DNA of 64,000 nucleotides from Paraburkholderia dilworthii (GTDB lineage Bacteria > Pseudomonadota > Gammaproteobacteria > Burkholderiales > Burkholderiaceae). How positions within the stretch are numbered: the stretch's first letter is position 1; the number at the start of each line of letters is the position of its first letter. The position numbers were made by a program, and so were the translations under genes. The stretch is from contig NZ_KI421431.1 in NCBI RefSeq assembly GCF_000472525.1, positions 132,987-196,986 of the forward strand, read 5' to 3'. Under the pieces are notes generated by a model. It was not told the origin of the DNA. It did no database searches and saw only the letters and a list, made by a program, of their open reading frames with translations. This document shows, piece by piece, positions 36,530 to 45,737 of the stretch.

Positions 36530-37567
36530 ATGAAAGAGTTAGGCAAAATATCCCAGAAATCGGTAACAAGCGCGGTCGCAAGCGATCAGGTCTCGATGAT
36601 CGAGATCGACGACAGCGCGGCCGGACAGCGCATCGACAACTTTCTGTTGCGCGTGTGTAAAGGCGTGCCCAAGAGCCACATTTATCGCATTCTGCGTAGC
36701 GGGGAAGTGCGCGTGAACAAGGGCCGGATCGACGCGCAATACCGGCTCGAACTCGGCGATCTTGTACGCGTGCCGCCCATCCGCGTCGCGCAGCCTAATG
36801 AGGCGGTCGCTCACATTCCGGTGCCAAGCGCCGAGTTTCGGACCATTTTCGAAGACGAGCACCTGCTGGTGATCGACAAACCGGCTGGCGTTGCGGTTCA
36901 CGGCGGCAGCGGCGTCGCCTTCGGCGTGATCGAGCAGATGCGCGAGGCGCGGCCGCAGGCGAAATTCCTCGAACTGGTGCATCGGCTGGATCGCGAAACG
37001 TCCGGCATCCTCATGCTCGCGAAGAAGCGTTCGGCGCTCGTGAATCTTCATGACCAGATTCGCGAGAACCGGATGGATAAGCGCTACTATGCGTGCGTCC
37101 ACGGTGAATGGGCGAGCGACTGGGGCCGCCGCCGGGCCGTCAAGGAGCCGCTGCACAAATACCTGACCGCGGACGGCGAGCGGCGCGTACGCGTGCAGGC
37201 CGACGGCCTCGCGTCGCACACTGTCTTCAATCTGATCGACCGCTGGCCCGACTATGCGCTGCTCGAAGCGGAGCTGAAAACGGGGCGCACACATCAGATT
37301 CGCGTCCATCTGCAGCATCTGGAACTGCCGATCGTCGGCGATGCCAAATACGGCGACTTCGCGCTGAACAAGGCGCTCGCCCGCGCGAATGCCAAGCCAG
37401 GACTGAAGCGCATGTTCCTGCACGCTTACCGGCTGAAGCTCACGCACCCGGCAACCGGCGCGCCGCTGCAACTGGAAGCGCCGCTGCCGGCGGAATGCCG
37501 CAATTTCATAGCGCAGCTCAACGAATTACGAAATGGGTCACACCCGGAGACGGCACCGCATGGCTAG
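36530..37567 (+). CDS. rluC: 23S rRNA pseudouridine synthase RluC
   Basis: 345 residues. RluC makes pseudouridine at 23S positions 955, 2504 and 2580 in E. coli. An N-terminal S4 domain (AGQRIDNFLLRVCKGVPKSHIYRIL) precedes the RluA-type catalytic domain with the Asp motif HRLDRETSGILMLAK and later KTGRTHQIRVHL. The ATG used has no ribosome site. An inner ATG at 36596 (MIEIDDSAAG) is preceded by AGGTCTCG and could be the true start. It begins a four-gene run; its stop overlaps the next start by eight bases. Confidence 0.93.
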   Translation: MKELGKISQKSVTSAVASDQVSMIEIDDSAAGQRIDNFLLRVCKGVPKSHIYRILRSGEVRVNKGRIDAQYRLELGDLVRVPPIRVAQPNEAVAHIPVPSAEFRTIFEDEHLLVIDKPAGVAVHGGSGVAFGVIEQMREARPQAKFLELVHRLDRETSGILMLAKKRSALVNLHDQIRENRMDKRYYACVHGEWASDWGRRRAVKEPLHKYLTADGERRVRVQADGLASHTVFNLIDRWPDYALLEAELKTGRTHQIRVHLQHLELPIVGDAKYGDFALNKALARANAKPGLKRMFLHAYRLKLTHPATGAPLQLEAPLPAECRNFIAQLNELRNGSHPETAPHG

Positions 37568-38219
37568 AGAGCAATTTGATCTGATCGTCTTCGACTGGGA
37601 CGGCACGCTGATGGATTCCACCGCGCACATCACGCGCAGTATCCAGGCGGCCTGCCGCGATCTCGGTCTGCCGGTGCCCGCTGATGAAGCGGCGAGCTAT
37701 GTCATCGGCCTCGGCCTGCGCGACGCGCTGCAAATCGCCGCGCCCACGCTCGATCCGAGCGACTACCCTCGGCTCGCCGAGCGCTACCGGTTCCACTATC
37801 TGGTGAAGGATCAGACCACCGAGTTGTTCGTCGGCGTGCGCGAAATGCTGCAGGAACTGCGCGATCAAGGCTATTTACTGGCGGTGGCGACGGGCAAGAG
37901 CCGGGTCGGGCTCAACCGCGCGCTCGATCAGGTGCGGCTGACCAGCCTGTTCGACGGCACACGCTGTGCGGACGAGACGTTTTCCAAGCCGCATCCGGCC
38001 ATGCTGCACGAATTGACGCGCGAACTCGGGCAGGACCCGGTGCGCACGGTGATGGTCGGCGACACGACGCATGATCTGCAGATGGCGATCAACGCCGGAG
38101 TCGCCGGTGTTGGCGTGACTTACGGTGCGCATCCGGCTGGGTCGTTGAGCGCGCTGTCGCCGAAATACGTTGCGTCTAGCGTCAGTGCGCTGTCCGGCTG
38201 GTTGCGAGAAAACGCATGA
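37560..38219 (+). CDS. HAD family hydrolase, phosphoglycolate-phosphatase-like
   Basis: 219 residues, HAD subfamily IA. Motif I is FDWDGTLMDS with nucleophile Asp 12 and acid Asp 14; motif II is AVATGKSR, the motif III Lys is in TFSKPHP, and motif IV is MVGDTTHDLQMA. It is likely a small-molecule phosphatase; homology suggests a Gph-like or nucleotidase role but the substrate is unknown. It starts inside the rluC stop with CCGGAGA upstream, so it is coupled to rluC, and it overlaps the Rieske gene by four bases. Confidence 0.9.
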   Translation: MAREQFDLIVFDWDGTLMDSTAHITRSIQAACRDLGLPVPADEAASYVIGLGLRDALQIAAPTLDPSDYPRLAERYRFHYLVKDQTTELFVGVREMLQELRDQGYLLAVATGKSRVGLNRALDQVRLTSLFDGTRCADETFSKPHPAMLHELTRELGQDPVRTVMVGDTTHDLQMAINAGVAGVGVTYGAHPAGSLSALSPKYVASSVSALSGWLRENA

Positions 38220-38632
38220 GCACCGGCACGACTGAAGGCGGGGGCGGCGCCGCTGCGCAGGCGGTGCGCGTGTGCGCGTCCGAGGAACTCGTGGATGGCA
38301 GCATGGGCGTTCGGCGTGCTGCCAGAATCGGCGCGGACGAAGTCGTGGTGTTCTTTGTTCGCTACGACGGCCGCGCCTACGGCTATCTGAACCGCTGCGC
38401 TCACGTTCCGATGGAGCTGGACTGGGCAGAGGGCCAGTTCTTCGAATCGTCCGGCTTATACTTGATGTGCGCCACGCATGGCGCGATCTACGCGCCGGAT
38501 ACGGGCAAATGCGTAGGCGGTCCATGCCGCGGTGGCAGGCTGCGGGCCCTCCATGTAGACGAGCGTGATACGCCCGAAGGCCGGGCCGTTTTCTGGCTTC
38601 CTGACGGCGAACTGCAACCCGCCGCGTCCTGA
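38216..38632 (+). CDS. Rieske [2Fe-2S] protein
   Basis: 138 residues with one Rieske domain. The cluster ligands are Cys 61-x-His 63 (NRCAHVPM) and Cys 85-x-x-His 88 (CATHGAIYAP). There is no membrane anchor or dioxygenase domain, so it is a small soluble ferredoxin-like electron carrier. Its start overlaps the HAD gene stop (ATGA). Partner enzymes are unknown; the conserved operon with rluC and sppA gives no clear clue. Confidence 0.88.
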   Translation: MSTGTTEGGGGAAAQAVRVCASEELVDGSMGVRRAARIGADEVVVFFVRYDGRAYGYLNRCAHVPMELDWAEGQFFESSGLYLMCATHGAIYAPDTGKCVGGPCRGGRLRALHVDERDTPEGRAVFWLPDGELQPAAS

Positions 38633-38674
38633 TCTGCTTTTTGATCTGTCTTCCTCGAATATTCCACTGCACGC

Positions 38675-39679
38675 ATGTCCGACAATTTGACGCCTGAAAC
38701 AAAAGAACCACCCATTAGCGGCCGCAGCCGCGTTTCCGCCGATGAACCCGGCTGGGAACGGGCGGCGCTCGAGCGCATAGCGCTCGCCGCAATCAACGAA
38801 CAGCGCGCCGCTCGCCGCTGGAAAATTTTTTTCCGCCTGCTGTTTCTCGCTTTGCTTGGGCTCGTGATCTGGGCGGTGTTCATTTTTTCTGGCGACAAGC
38901 TGGCGGCCACGGGCCGTCACACAGCGTTGATTGCACTTGACGGCGAGATATCCGCCGACACGAACGCGAACGCGGAAGACATCGGCACAGCGCTGGAAAG
39001 CGCGTTCGACGACACCGGCACTGCGGGCGTGATTCTCCGCTGCAACAGCCCCGGCGGCAGTCCGGTGCAAGCCGGCATCATTTACGACGAAATCCGGCGA
39101 CTGCGCGCGAAACATCCGTCCATCCCGTTGTATGTCGTGGTTGGTGACATGTGCGCGTCGGGCGGGTACTACGCCGCCGCCGCTGGCGACAAGATCTACG
39201 TCGATAAGGCCAGCATCGTGGGCTCGATCGGCGTGTTGATGGATAGCTTCGGGTTTACCGGCCTCATGGACAAGCTCGGCATCCAGCGAAGACTGCACAC
39301 TTCCGGCGAGAACAAGGGCTTTTACGATCCGTTCTCGCCGGAAACACCGAAGATGGATCAGCATGCGCAAGAAATGCTCGACCAGATCCACGGGCAATTC
39401 ATCGACGCCGTGCGCCAGGGTCGCGGCAAGCGCCTGCACGAGACGCCGGACATGTTCTCTGGGCTTTTCTGGACCGGCCAGAAGAGTGTCGAGCTAGGTC
39501 TCGCCGACGGTTTCGGCGATGCCAACTACGTCGCACGTGAAATCATCAAGGCCCCGGACATCGTCGACTACACGGTCAAGGAGAGCATTACCGACCGCGT
39601 GGCGCGCAAATTCGGCGCGGCCGTCGGCAACGGAGCCGTGCACGCGATGGCGCTCGGCGGGAAGCTGAATTTGCGTTGA
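38675..39679 (+). CDS. sppA: signal peptide peptidase SppA (S49 family, short form)
   Basis: 334 residues. SppA degrades cleaved signal peptides in the membrane. One membrane helix lies at about 51-72 (IFFRLLFLALLGLVIWAVFI), then the S49 domain. The catalytic Ser 162 is in GDMCASGGYYAA, and the general-base Lys is probably Lys 214 in GENKGFY, 52 residues later as in Bacillus SppA. NSPGGSP is the typical turn. Last gene of the rluC operon, with a terminator just after. Confidence 0.92.
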   Translation: MSDNLTPETKEPPISGRSRVSADEPGWERAALERIALAAINEQRAARRWKIFFRLLFLALLGLVIWAVFIFSGDKLAATGRHTALIALDGEISADTNANAEDIGTALESAFDDTGTAGVILRCNSPGGSPVQAGIIYDEIRRLRAKHPSIPLYVVVGDMCASGGYYAAAAGDKIYVDKASIVGSIGVLMDSFGFTGLMDKLGIQRRLHTSGENKGFYDPFSPETPKMDQHAQEMLDQIHGQFIDAVRQGRGKRLHETPDMFSGLFWTGQKSVELGLADGFGDANYVAREIIKAPDIVDYTVKESITDRVARKFGAAVGNGAVHAMALGGKLNLR

Positions 39680-39702
39680 CGGCGAGGCGAAAACCGGTCG
39701 CA

Positions 39703-39747
39703 ACAAAAAGCCCCGCGCGATCTGACAGACCGCGCGGGGCTTTTTGT
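39703..39747. terminator. bidirectional terminator between sppA and the RsmI-like gene
   Basis: Perfect stem AAAAAGCCCCGCGCG/CGCGCGGGGCTTTTT with an 11-base loop. An A run upstream and a T run downstream let it work for both converging genes. Confidence 0.92.
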
Positions 39748-39778
39748 TTGCATCGAAACGGCCGGGAGCCGTTGGCGC

Positions 39779-40498
39779 TCAGGCCGCCAGTATCAGGAAG
39801 ATTGCCGGCCGCTTGTGCAGGTCGAGCGCCGGTTTCTTCTTCCAGTCAGCTACCGTGTGACTGCGAATGGTTTCGCCGCCCAGCGTCAAATCCACCGCGA
39901 CGCAAACAAGTGTCGACGGCGCGCAGGTTGCGAGCAACGTGTCCAGCAGCGCGCGGTTGCGGTACGGCGTCTCAATGAAGATCTGCGTCTGCTTGTCCTT
40001 GCGCGATTGCAGTTCGAGATCGCGCAGGCGCCTGGCGCGCTCGATAGCGTCGACCGGCAGATAACCGTGGAACGCGAAACTTTGGCCATTGAGCCCGGAC
40101 GCCATTAGCGCGAGCAGAATCGAGCTCGGCCCCACGAACGGCACGACCTTGACGCCGCGTTCGTGCGCCCGGCGCACCAGCAGCGCGCCCGGATCGGCTA
40201 CCGCCGGACAACCGGCTTCCGATACGAGGCCAGCGTCCGTGCCGGCCAGAATCGGCGCAAGCAGTTTATCGATCTCGCCGGCCGGCGTGTTGATGTTCAG
40301 TTCGCGGATCTCGATTTCCTGAATGGGCCGCTCAGTGCCGACTTTCTTCAGGAATGCTCGCGTGGTTTTCGCGTTTTCGCCGATGTAGTACCGAAGCGCC
40401 GCGGCTCGGGCGCGCACGGGGGCGGGCAGCACGGCGTCGAGCGCCTCCGCGTCGCCTTCGCCCAGCGTGTTCGGGATCAGATAGAGCGTGCCGTTCAT
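39779..40498 (-). CDS. SAM-dependent methyltransferase, RsmI/YraL-like
   Basis: 239 residues of the tetrapyrrole-methylase fold. LYLIPNTLGEGD at the N-terminus, SEAGCPAVADPG and VPFVGPSSILLALMASGLNGQSFAFHGYLP match the RsmI pattern, although residues differ from true RsmI (which reads LYVVATPIGN). RsmI 2'-O-methylates C1402 of 16S rRNA; this shorter, divergent member may methylate another target. Its start overlaps the stop of the Maf-type gene by four bases, so the two are coupled. Confidence 0.85.
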   Translation of the reverse strand: MNGTLYLIPNTLGEGDAEALDAVLPAPVRARAAALRYYIGENAKTTRAFLKKVGTERPIQEIEIRELNINTPAGEIDKLLAPILAGTDAGLVSEAGCPAVADPGALLVRRAHERGVKVVPFVGPSSILLALMASGLNGQSFAFHGYLPVDAIERARRLRDLELQSRKDKQTQIFIETPYRNRALLDTLLATCAPSTLVCVAVDLTLGGETIRSHTVADWKKKPALDLHKRPAIFLILAA

Positions 40499-41112
40499 GG
40501 CGCCCCCAATAGCGGATAGCCCGCTGTTAGCAGCATGTTCGACAGTGTTATTAGCGGCAGGCCGACGAGCGCAGTCGGATCGTCGGAATGGATCGCCTGG
40601 AGCAGCGCAATGCCGAGGCCTTCCGATTTGGCGCTGCCGGCGACGTCGTATGGCGTTTCGGCGAGCAGATAGGCTTCGAGCGCCGCATCCGGCAGTTCGC
40701 GGAATCGCACGCGGGTAATCACGTCGACGCTCTGAGCGGTTCGCGAGCGGCTGTCGAACAGACACAGCGCACTATGAAACAGCACCTCGCGGCCGCGCAT
40801 GGCCTGCAATTGGGCGAGCGCCTTGTCGTGAGTGCCCGGTTTGCCGATCTGTAGGCCGTCGTAAGTGGCGACCTGGTCGGAGCCTATTACGAGGACGGCC
40901 TCATCGGCGCAAAGCGCTTCAGCCACCGCTCGTGCCTTTGCCTCGGCGAGCCTCAACGCGGTGGCGTCGGGCGTTTCACCGGCGCGCGGAGTTTCGTCGA
41001 TCGCGGGCACCGCCACATCGAATGGAATGCGCAGGCGTTCGAGCAGATCGCGGCGATACGGCGAACTCGACGCCAGAATCAGGCGTGGCGGGCTTTTGGG
41101 GGAATCTGGCAT
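40495..41112 (-). CDS. yceF: Maf-family nucleotide pyrophosphatase, YceF type
   Basis: 205 residues. Maf proteins hydrolyse odd nucleoside triphosphates; the YceF subgroup prefers m7GTP. Conserved are ASSSPYRRDLLERL at the N-terminus, DETPRAGE, IGSDQV with the metal-binding Asp, and DVAGSAKSEGLGI followed by PTALVGLPLI, which fits YceF better than YhdE. It lies divergent from yceD and rpmF, the same context as in E. coli. Confidence 0.9.
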   Translation of the reverse strand: MPDSPKSPPRLILASSSPYRRDLLERLRIPFDVAVPAIDETPRAGETPDATALRLAEAKARAVAEALCADEAVLVIGSDQVATYDGLQIGKPGTHDKALAQLQAMRGREVLFHSALCLFDSRSRTAQSVDVITRVRFRELPDAALEAYLLAETPYDVAGSAKSEGLGIALLQAIHSDDPTALVGLPLITLSNMLLTAGYPLLGAP

Positions 41113-41435
41113 GGTCGATCAACGGCTGGAAGGGCGGGGCGTACGAAGTTGCGCGCAAGCCGCGCTAGTACGGGCTTAAGTGTTTGACTCGAAAAGACAA
41201 AACGGATATGATTTTGGGCTTTTCATCGGTATGCTTGCGTCAGGCGGGCCTCGGTGTGAGCCGGAAGGTTGTTGCGGGTGTTGTTCGGGCGTGGCTGCGG
41301 TGTTGCCGCAATCGTGCAGTCTAGTGGCAATGCAATGGCATATCGCTGAAGTTTCGCGGGCTTCTCGCAGACTGATCTATTCCGTGACATAGTCGTGACT
41401 TAACCGGCGAAATCATTGCCGACGCAGGAGCGCAC
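41113..41435. other. 323-base divergent gap with the yceD-rpmF operon promoter
   Basis: Between the Maf gene (-) and yceD (+). It holds a strong promoter at 41184-41212. The following 220 bases before yceD are a GC-rich leader in which I see no gene. Confidence 0.6.
41184..41212 (+). promoter_or_regulatory. sigma-70 promoter upstream of the yceD-rpmF-plsX-fab cluster
   Basis: TTGACT (41184-41189), exactly 17 bases, then TATGAT (41207-41212). It points at yceD, with a predicted leader of over 200 bases. Confidence 0.75.
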
Positions 41436-42080
41436 ATGACTCAACATCCTGGCAAACCTGCAGGTCTGTCCGACCCGCATGAATTCGATCTGTTCGAATT
41501 TGCGCGGAGTGGGCGGCAGGCCGCGGGTGTCGTGCGCGTCTCGCAACTGCCGCGCATGTTAAACGAAGTCCCGGCAGAAGCGCCAGAGCGCGACACCGCG
41601 TTCACCTGGCAAGCCGAAGGGGCGACGCAGTCGGAATTGCAGGGCGACGGCACCGAGGGCCCTCAACCTTATTTGAGGTTGGCGATTCACGGCGCTGCAT
41701 GGCTCGAATGTCAGCGGTGCATGACACCGTATTCGCAGCCGTTCAACGTCGACGCAACCTACCGGATCGTCAACACTGAGGCGGAAGCCGAAGAGTTTCC
41801 GCTCGACGAGGATGAAGTCGAAGTGATCGTGGGCTCGCGCCAGTTCGATCTCGTCGACTTGATCGAAGAAGAGTTGCTGCTTTCCTTGCCGCTCGTGCCC
41901 AAGCACGAGGTTTGTCCCGAGGTGCACGAGAGTCTCGTCTCGGGCGTGGCCGGTGCCGAAGGCGAGGGCGACGAAGCTGCGGTGGACGAAGCGGGCGAAG
42001 GCGGTGAGCCCGAGCGGCCGAATCCGTTTGCGGCGCTCGAAAGTCTCAAGCTCGGTGAGCCGGGCGACAAGAAGCATTGA
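41436..42080 (+). CDS. yceD: YceD family protein (DUF177)
   Basis: 214 residues. The DUF177 core is around ECQRCMTPYSQPFNVDATYRIV, with Cys-x2-Cys, followed by the acidic EAEEFPLDEDEVE and DLIEEELLLSLPLVPKHE. The long acidic end (EGEGDEAAVDEAGEGGEPERPNP) is more extended than in E. coli YceD (173). YceD is linked to ribosome or 23S rRNA accumulation and is nearly always next to rpmF, as here (101 bases). Confidence 0.9.
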   Translation: MTQHPGKPAGLSDPHEFDLFEFARSGRQAAGVVRVSQLPRMLNEVPAEAPERDTAFTWQAEGATQSELQGDGTEGPQPYLRLAIHGAAWLECQRCMTPYSQPFNVDATYRIVNTEAEAEEFPLDEDEVEVIVGSRQFDLVDLIEEELLLSLPLVPKHEVCPEVHESLVSGVAGAEGEGDEAAVDEAGEGGEPERPNPFAALESLKLGEPGDKKH

Positions 42081-42109
42081 ACAGTTGCATGGGAGCGCGA
42101 TGCGGGCGC

Positions 42110-42157
42110 ATTGGCCATTCGGCCAATGGCGGACACCGGGTCGGGCTGTGTTAGAAT
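42110..42157 (+). promoter_or_regulatory. hairpin and extended -10 promoter ahead of rpmF
   Basis: A perfect inverted repeat ATTGGCC-ATTC-GGCCAAT (42110-42127) is followed by TG-T-TAGAAT (42149-42157), an extended -10. A transcript would start about 18 bases before the rpmF ATG, just upstream of AGGAG. This would let rpmF be made independently of yceD. Confidence 0.5.
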
Positions 42158-42181
42158 TCGGAAAATTTTTAGGAGTTAGTC

Positions 42182-42361
42182 ATGGCAGTTCAACAAAATA
42201 AGAAGTCACCGTCGAAGCGCGGCATGCACCGTTCGCACGATTTCCTGACGGCAGCGCCGCTGGCCGTGGAACCGAGCACGGGCGAAGTGCATCTGCGTCA
42301 TCACGTTAGCCCGAATGGCTACTATCGCGGCAAGAAAGTCGTCAAGACGAAGAACGACTAA
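42182..42361 (+). CDS. rpmF: 50S ribosomal protein L32
   Basis: 59 residues, [20 protein letters not shown] onward, the standard L32 sequence. As is common in Betaproteobacteria, the zinc-binding Cys residues seen in some L32 proteins are absent; the C-terminal half reads [18 protein letters not shown]. Strong ribosome site AGGAG. Its position between yceD and plsX is conserved in proteobacteria. Confidence 0.97.
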
Positions 42362-42432
42362 TCGTCTCACTGCGTTGCGCCCAACGGCGTTCCGCGTGGC
42401 GATCAGCTCGCTTGACATTTTCCTGGCTCGGC

Positions 42433-42462
42433 AAAAAGGCGGCATTCGATTGCCGCTTTTTT
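42433..42462 (+). terminator. intrinsic terminator between rpmF and plsX
   Basis: AAAAAGGCGGCA pairs with TGCCGCTTTTTT with one G-U pair, over a 6-base loop, and is T-rich at the end. It lies 71 bases after rpmF and likely reduces read-through into the lipid genes. Confidence 0.8.
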
Positions 42463-42533
42463 GTGTCGATCGCAGTTGCAGCTTCAGCGCTTACTGCGAT
42501 CCCACGCAGAGCGCCTGAAATTCGCCGCACTCC

Positions 42534-43640
42534 ATGACAGTAAAGCTCACGATAGATTGCATGGGAGGCGACCACGGCCCGTCCGTGACCGTTCCCGCTG
42601 CCGTCAACTTCGTTCGTTCGCATCCCGACGCGCAACTGCTGCTCGTCGGCATTGAAAGTGCGATTCGTGCGCAGCTGAAGAAGTTGAAGGCTCAGGACCT
42701 GCCGGCGCTGACGGTGGTATCCGCTTCCGAGATCGTCGCTATGGACGATCCGGTCGAAGTCGCGCTGCGCAAGAAAAAAGATTCATCCATGCGCGTGGCG
42801 CTGAATCGCGTCAAGGAAGGCGAGGCGCAAGCCTGCATTTCCGCCGGCAACACCGGCGCACTGATGGCGGTATCGCGTTACGTGCTGAAAACGCTGTCGG
42901 GTATCGAACGCCCGGCCATTGCGTCCGCCTTGCCGAATCCCAACGGCTACACGATGATGCTCGACCTGGGCGCCAACGTCGATTGCGAACCGCAGCATCT
43001 GCTGCAGTTTGCGGAGATGGGGCACGCGCTCGTGTCCGCGCTCGAGGGCCGCGAGCGGCCCACCATCGGGCTCCTGAATATCGGCGAAGAAGTCATCAAA
43101 GGCAACGACACCATCAAACGCGCCGGTGAATTGCTGCGGGCCAGCACGCTCAATTTTCACGGCAATGTGGAAGGCAATGACATCTTCAAGGGCACGGTCG
43201 ACGTGATCGTGTGCGATGGTTTCGTCGGTAACGTGGCGCTGAAGACTTCTGAAGGTCTCGCGCAGATGCTGTCGAACATCATCAAGGAAGAGTTCGGCCG
43301 TTCGTGGCTCACCAAGGTGATGGCGGTGCTCGCGTTGCCCGTATTGATGCGCTTCAAGAAGCGCGTCGATCATCGGCAATACAATGGTGCCGCGTTGCTT
43401 GGGCTGCGCGGACTGGTGATCAAAAGCCACGGTTCCGCGGATGCCTACGCGTTTGAGTGGGCTATCAAACGCGGGTATGATGCCGTCAAAAACGGCGTGC
43501 TGGAGCGCCTTGCGCAAGCGATGGAAGAGAACGCCGGTTCTCTTGAACAGGCAGCGCGCGACGCAAGCGGTGCGGGTCACGCAAGCCCCATCGCAGGCCA
43601 GCCGGCCGAGCCCTACGCTGCGCAATCCTCGAAGGCATAA
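42534..43640 (+). CDS. plsX: phosphate acyltransferase PlsX
   Basis: 368 residues. PlsX turns acyl-ACP into acyl-phosphate, the donor for PlsY in phospholipid synthesis. Family blocks are [20 protein letters not shown] at the start, [17 protein letters not shown] [30 protein letters not shown] and [20 protein letters not shown]. The low-complexity C-terminus after residue 335 is a small extension. Its stop overlaps the fabH start (TAATG), so the two are coupled. Confidence 0.96.
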   Translation: MTVKLTIDCMGGDHGPSVTVPAAVNFVRSHPDAQLLLVGIESAIRAQLKKLKAQDLPALTVVSASEIVAMDDPVEVALRKKKDSSMRVALNRVKEGEAQACISAGNTGALMAVSRYVLKTLSGIERPAIASALPNPNGYTMMLDLGANVDCEPQHLLQFAEMGHALVSALEGRERPTIGLLNIGEEVIKGNDTIKRAGELLRASTLNFHGNVEGNDIFKGTVDVIVCDGFVGNVALKTSEGLAQMLSNIIKEEFGRSWLTKVMAVLALPVLMRFKKRVDHRQYNGAALLGLRGLVIKSHGSADAYAFEWAIKRGYDAVKNGVLERLAQAMEENAGSLEQAARDASGAGHASPIAGQPAEPYAAQSSKA

Positions 43641-44629
43641 TGGCTCAATCGACAATTTATTCCCGCGTTATCGGAACCGGCAGCTATCTGCCGCCCGCGC
43701 GCGTCACCAATCAGGATCTCGCTGAGCGTCTGGCGAAGCAAGGCGTCGAAACGAGCGACGAATGGATCGTGGCCCGCACGGGTATTCATGCACGTCACTT
43801 CGCGGATCCCGATGTCACGACCAGCGACCTCGCGCAGTTCGCGTCGCTGCGTGCGATCGAGGCGGCGGACATCGACCCGCAATCCATCGATCTGATCATT
43901 GTTGCTACGTCCACGCCGGACTTCGTGTTCCCGAGTACGGCGTGCCTCTTGCAAAACAAGCTCGGTATCAAGAACCACGGCGCGGCTTTCGACGTGCAGG
44001 CCGTTTGCTCCGGTTTCGCTTACGCGGTGGCTATGGCGGACAGTCTGATTCGCGGCGGCCAGCATCGCACCGCGCTTGTCATCGGCGCGGAGACTTTCTC
44101 GCGCATTCTCGATTTCAACGACCGCACCACCTGCGTGCTGTTCGGCGACGGCGCGGGCGCGGTGATCCTGCAGGCGTCGGAAGAACCGGGCGTGCTGGCA
44201 AGCGCATTGCACGCCGACGGCAGTCATTCGAGCATTCTCTGCACGCCAGGCAATGTGAACGGCGGCGTGGTGGCCGGCAGCGCCTTCCTGCATATGGACG
44301 GGCAAGCCGTGTTCAAGTTGGCCGTCAACGTGCTCGAGAAGGTCGCGGTCGAGGCGCTTGAAAAAGCGAATCTTTCGGCTGACCAGATCGACTGGCTGAT
44401 TCCGCATCAGGCCAACATCCGCATCATGCAGAGCACCTGCCGCAAGCTCGGCTTGCCGCAGGAACGCATGGTCGTCACGGTGGGCGAGCACGGCAATACG
44501 TCGGCTGCGTCCATTCCGCTTGCACTCGACGTCGCGGTTCGCGACGGTCGAATCAAGCGCGGCCAGAATGTGCTGATCGAAGGCGTCGGCGGCGGCTTCA
44601 CGTGGGGCGCGTCGGTCATCCGCTACTGA
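43640..44629 (+). CDS. fabH: 3-oxoacyl-ACP synthase III (KAS III)
   Basis: 329 residues. FabH starts fatty-acid chains by condensing acetyl-CoA with malonyl-ACP. The catalytic triad is visible: Cys 123 ([10 protein letters not shown]), His 256 (PHQANIRI) and Asn 286 ([10 protein letters not shown]). The closing [13 protein letters not shown] is typical. Overlaps plsX by one base. Confidence 0.97.
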   Translation: MAQSTIYSRVIGTGSYLPPARVTNQDLAERLAKQGVETSDEWIVARTGIHARHFADPDVTTSDLAQFASLRAIEAADIDPQSIDLIIVATSTPDFVFPSTACLLQNKLGIKNHGAAFDVQAVCSGFAYAVAMADSLIRGGQHRTALVIGAETFSRILDFNDRTTCVLFGDGAGAVILQASEEPGVLASALHADGSHSSILCTPGNVNGGVVAGSAFLHMDGQAVFKLAVNVLEKVAVEALEKANLSADQIDWLIPHQANIRIMQSTCRKLGLPQERMVVTVGEHGNTSAASIPLALDVAVRDGRIKRGQNVLIEGVGGGFTWGASVIRY

Positions 44630-44730
44630 CAGCAGGCTGACTTCGAAGGGCGCGGTTCAGCACGCCCGCGCGCCGCGTGCTTTTCAGTTGCGCCCACCTC
44701 ACATCCAACTAAGTCGATTTTGGGGACGAT

Positions 44731-45666
44731 ATGAAATTTGCGTTCGTTTTTCCCGGACAGGGTTCGCAATCGGTCGGCATGCTCAACGCTTTCGCCGACC
44801 ACGCGATTGTGCGCGAGACGGTTCAGGAAGCGTCCGACGCGCTCAATCAGGACCTCGGCAAGCTAATCGCCGAAGGTCCGGCCGAAGATCTGAATCTCAC
44901 CACGAACACACAGCCGGTCATGCTGACGGCGGCCTACGCGATCTACCGCGCGTGGCAGCAAGCGGGCGGCCACGCGCCGGCGCTCGTTGCGGGCCATAGC
45001 CTCGGCGAATACACGGCGCTCGTCGCGGCCGGCGCAATCGCGTTTCGCGATGCCGTGCCGCTCGTGCGTTTTCGCGCCCAGGCGATGCAAACGGCGGTGC
45101 CGGTCGGTGAAGGCGGCATGGCGGCGATTCTCGGTCTGGACGACGACACCGTGCGCGCCGTTTGCGCGGAAGCGTCGGCGACGGGCGTCGTCGAAGCGGT
45201 CAATTTCAATGCGCCGGCGCAAGTCGTGATCGCTGGCCACAAGGCAGCAGTCGAAAAGGCGTGCGAAGTGGCGAAAGCAAAGGGCGCAAAGCGCGCGTTG
45301 CCGCTGCCGGTTTCCGCACCGTTTCACTCATCGCTGCTGAAGCCCGCGTCGGATCAACTGCGCGAGTATCTGGCGAGCGTCAACGTTCAGGTGCCGTCGA
45401 TCCCCGTCATTAACAATGTGGACGTCGCCATTGTCAACGAACCGGCGCAGATCAAAGATGCGCTCGTGCGCCAGGCGGCCGGTGCGGTGCGCTGGGTCGA
45501 AAGCGTGCAGGCGATGGCGGCTCAGGGTGTTACGCACGTCATCGAATGTGGGCCGGGCAAGGTCCTTGCGGGCCTGACGAAGCGTATCGACGGCAATCTG
45601 GTCGGCGCGTCCGTGTTCGATCCCGCTTCGCTCGAAGAAACGCTCAAGCTCGTAACGGCAGGCTGA
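44731..45666 (+). CDS. fabD: malonyl-CoA:ACP transacylase
   Basis: 311 residues. FabD loads malonyl groups on AcpP. Gln 10 in FPGQGSQ forms the oxyanion hole; nucleophile Ser 90 is in AGHSLGEYTAL, and the partner His 199 in SAPFHSSLL. Length matches E. coli FabD (309). Lies between fabH (101 bases upstream) and fabG. Confidence 0.97.
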   Translation: MKFAFVFPGQGSQSVGMLNAFADHAIVRETVQEASDALNQDLGKLIAEGPAEDLNLTTNTQPVMLTAAYAIYRAWQQAGGHAPALVAGHSLGEYTALVAAGAIAFRDAVPLVRFRAQAMQTAVPVGEGGMAAILGLDDDTVRAVCAEASATGVVEAVNFNAPAQVVIAGHKAAVEKACEVAKAKGAKRALPLPVSAPFHSSLLKPASDQLREYLASVNVQVPSIPVINNVDVAIVNEPAQIKDALVRQAAGAVRWVESVQAMAAQGVTHVIECGPGKVLAGLTKRIDGNLVGASVFDPASLEETLKLVTAG

Positions 45667-45737
45667 GCGCTGCATCGCAAAGACAGCAACAGGCATCAGC
45701 AATCAATCAGCCCTCCGAAGGGCATTCGGACCGACAG

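Noticed and set aside
42412-42417. Perfect TTGACA between rpmF and plsX
   Set aside because: No -10 at 16-18 bases downstream; that position is inside the terminator stem.
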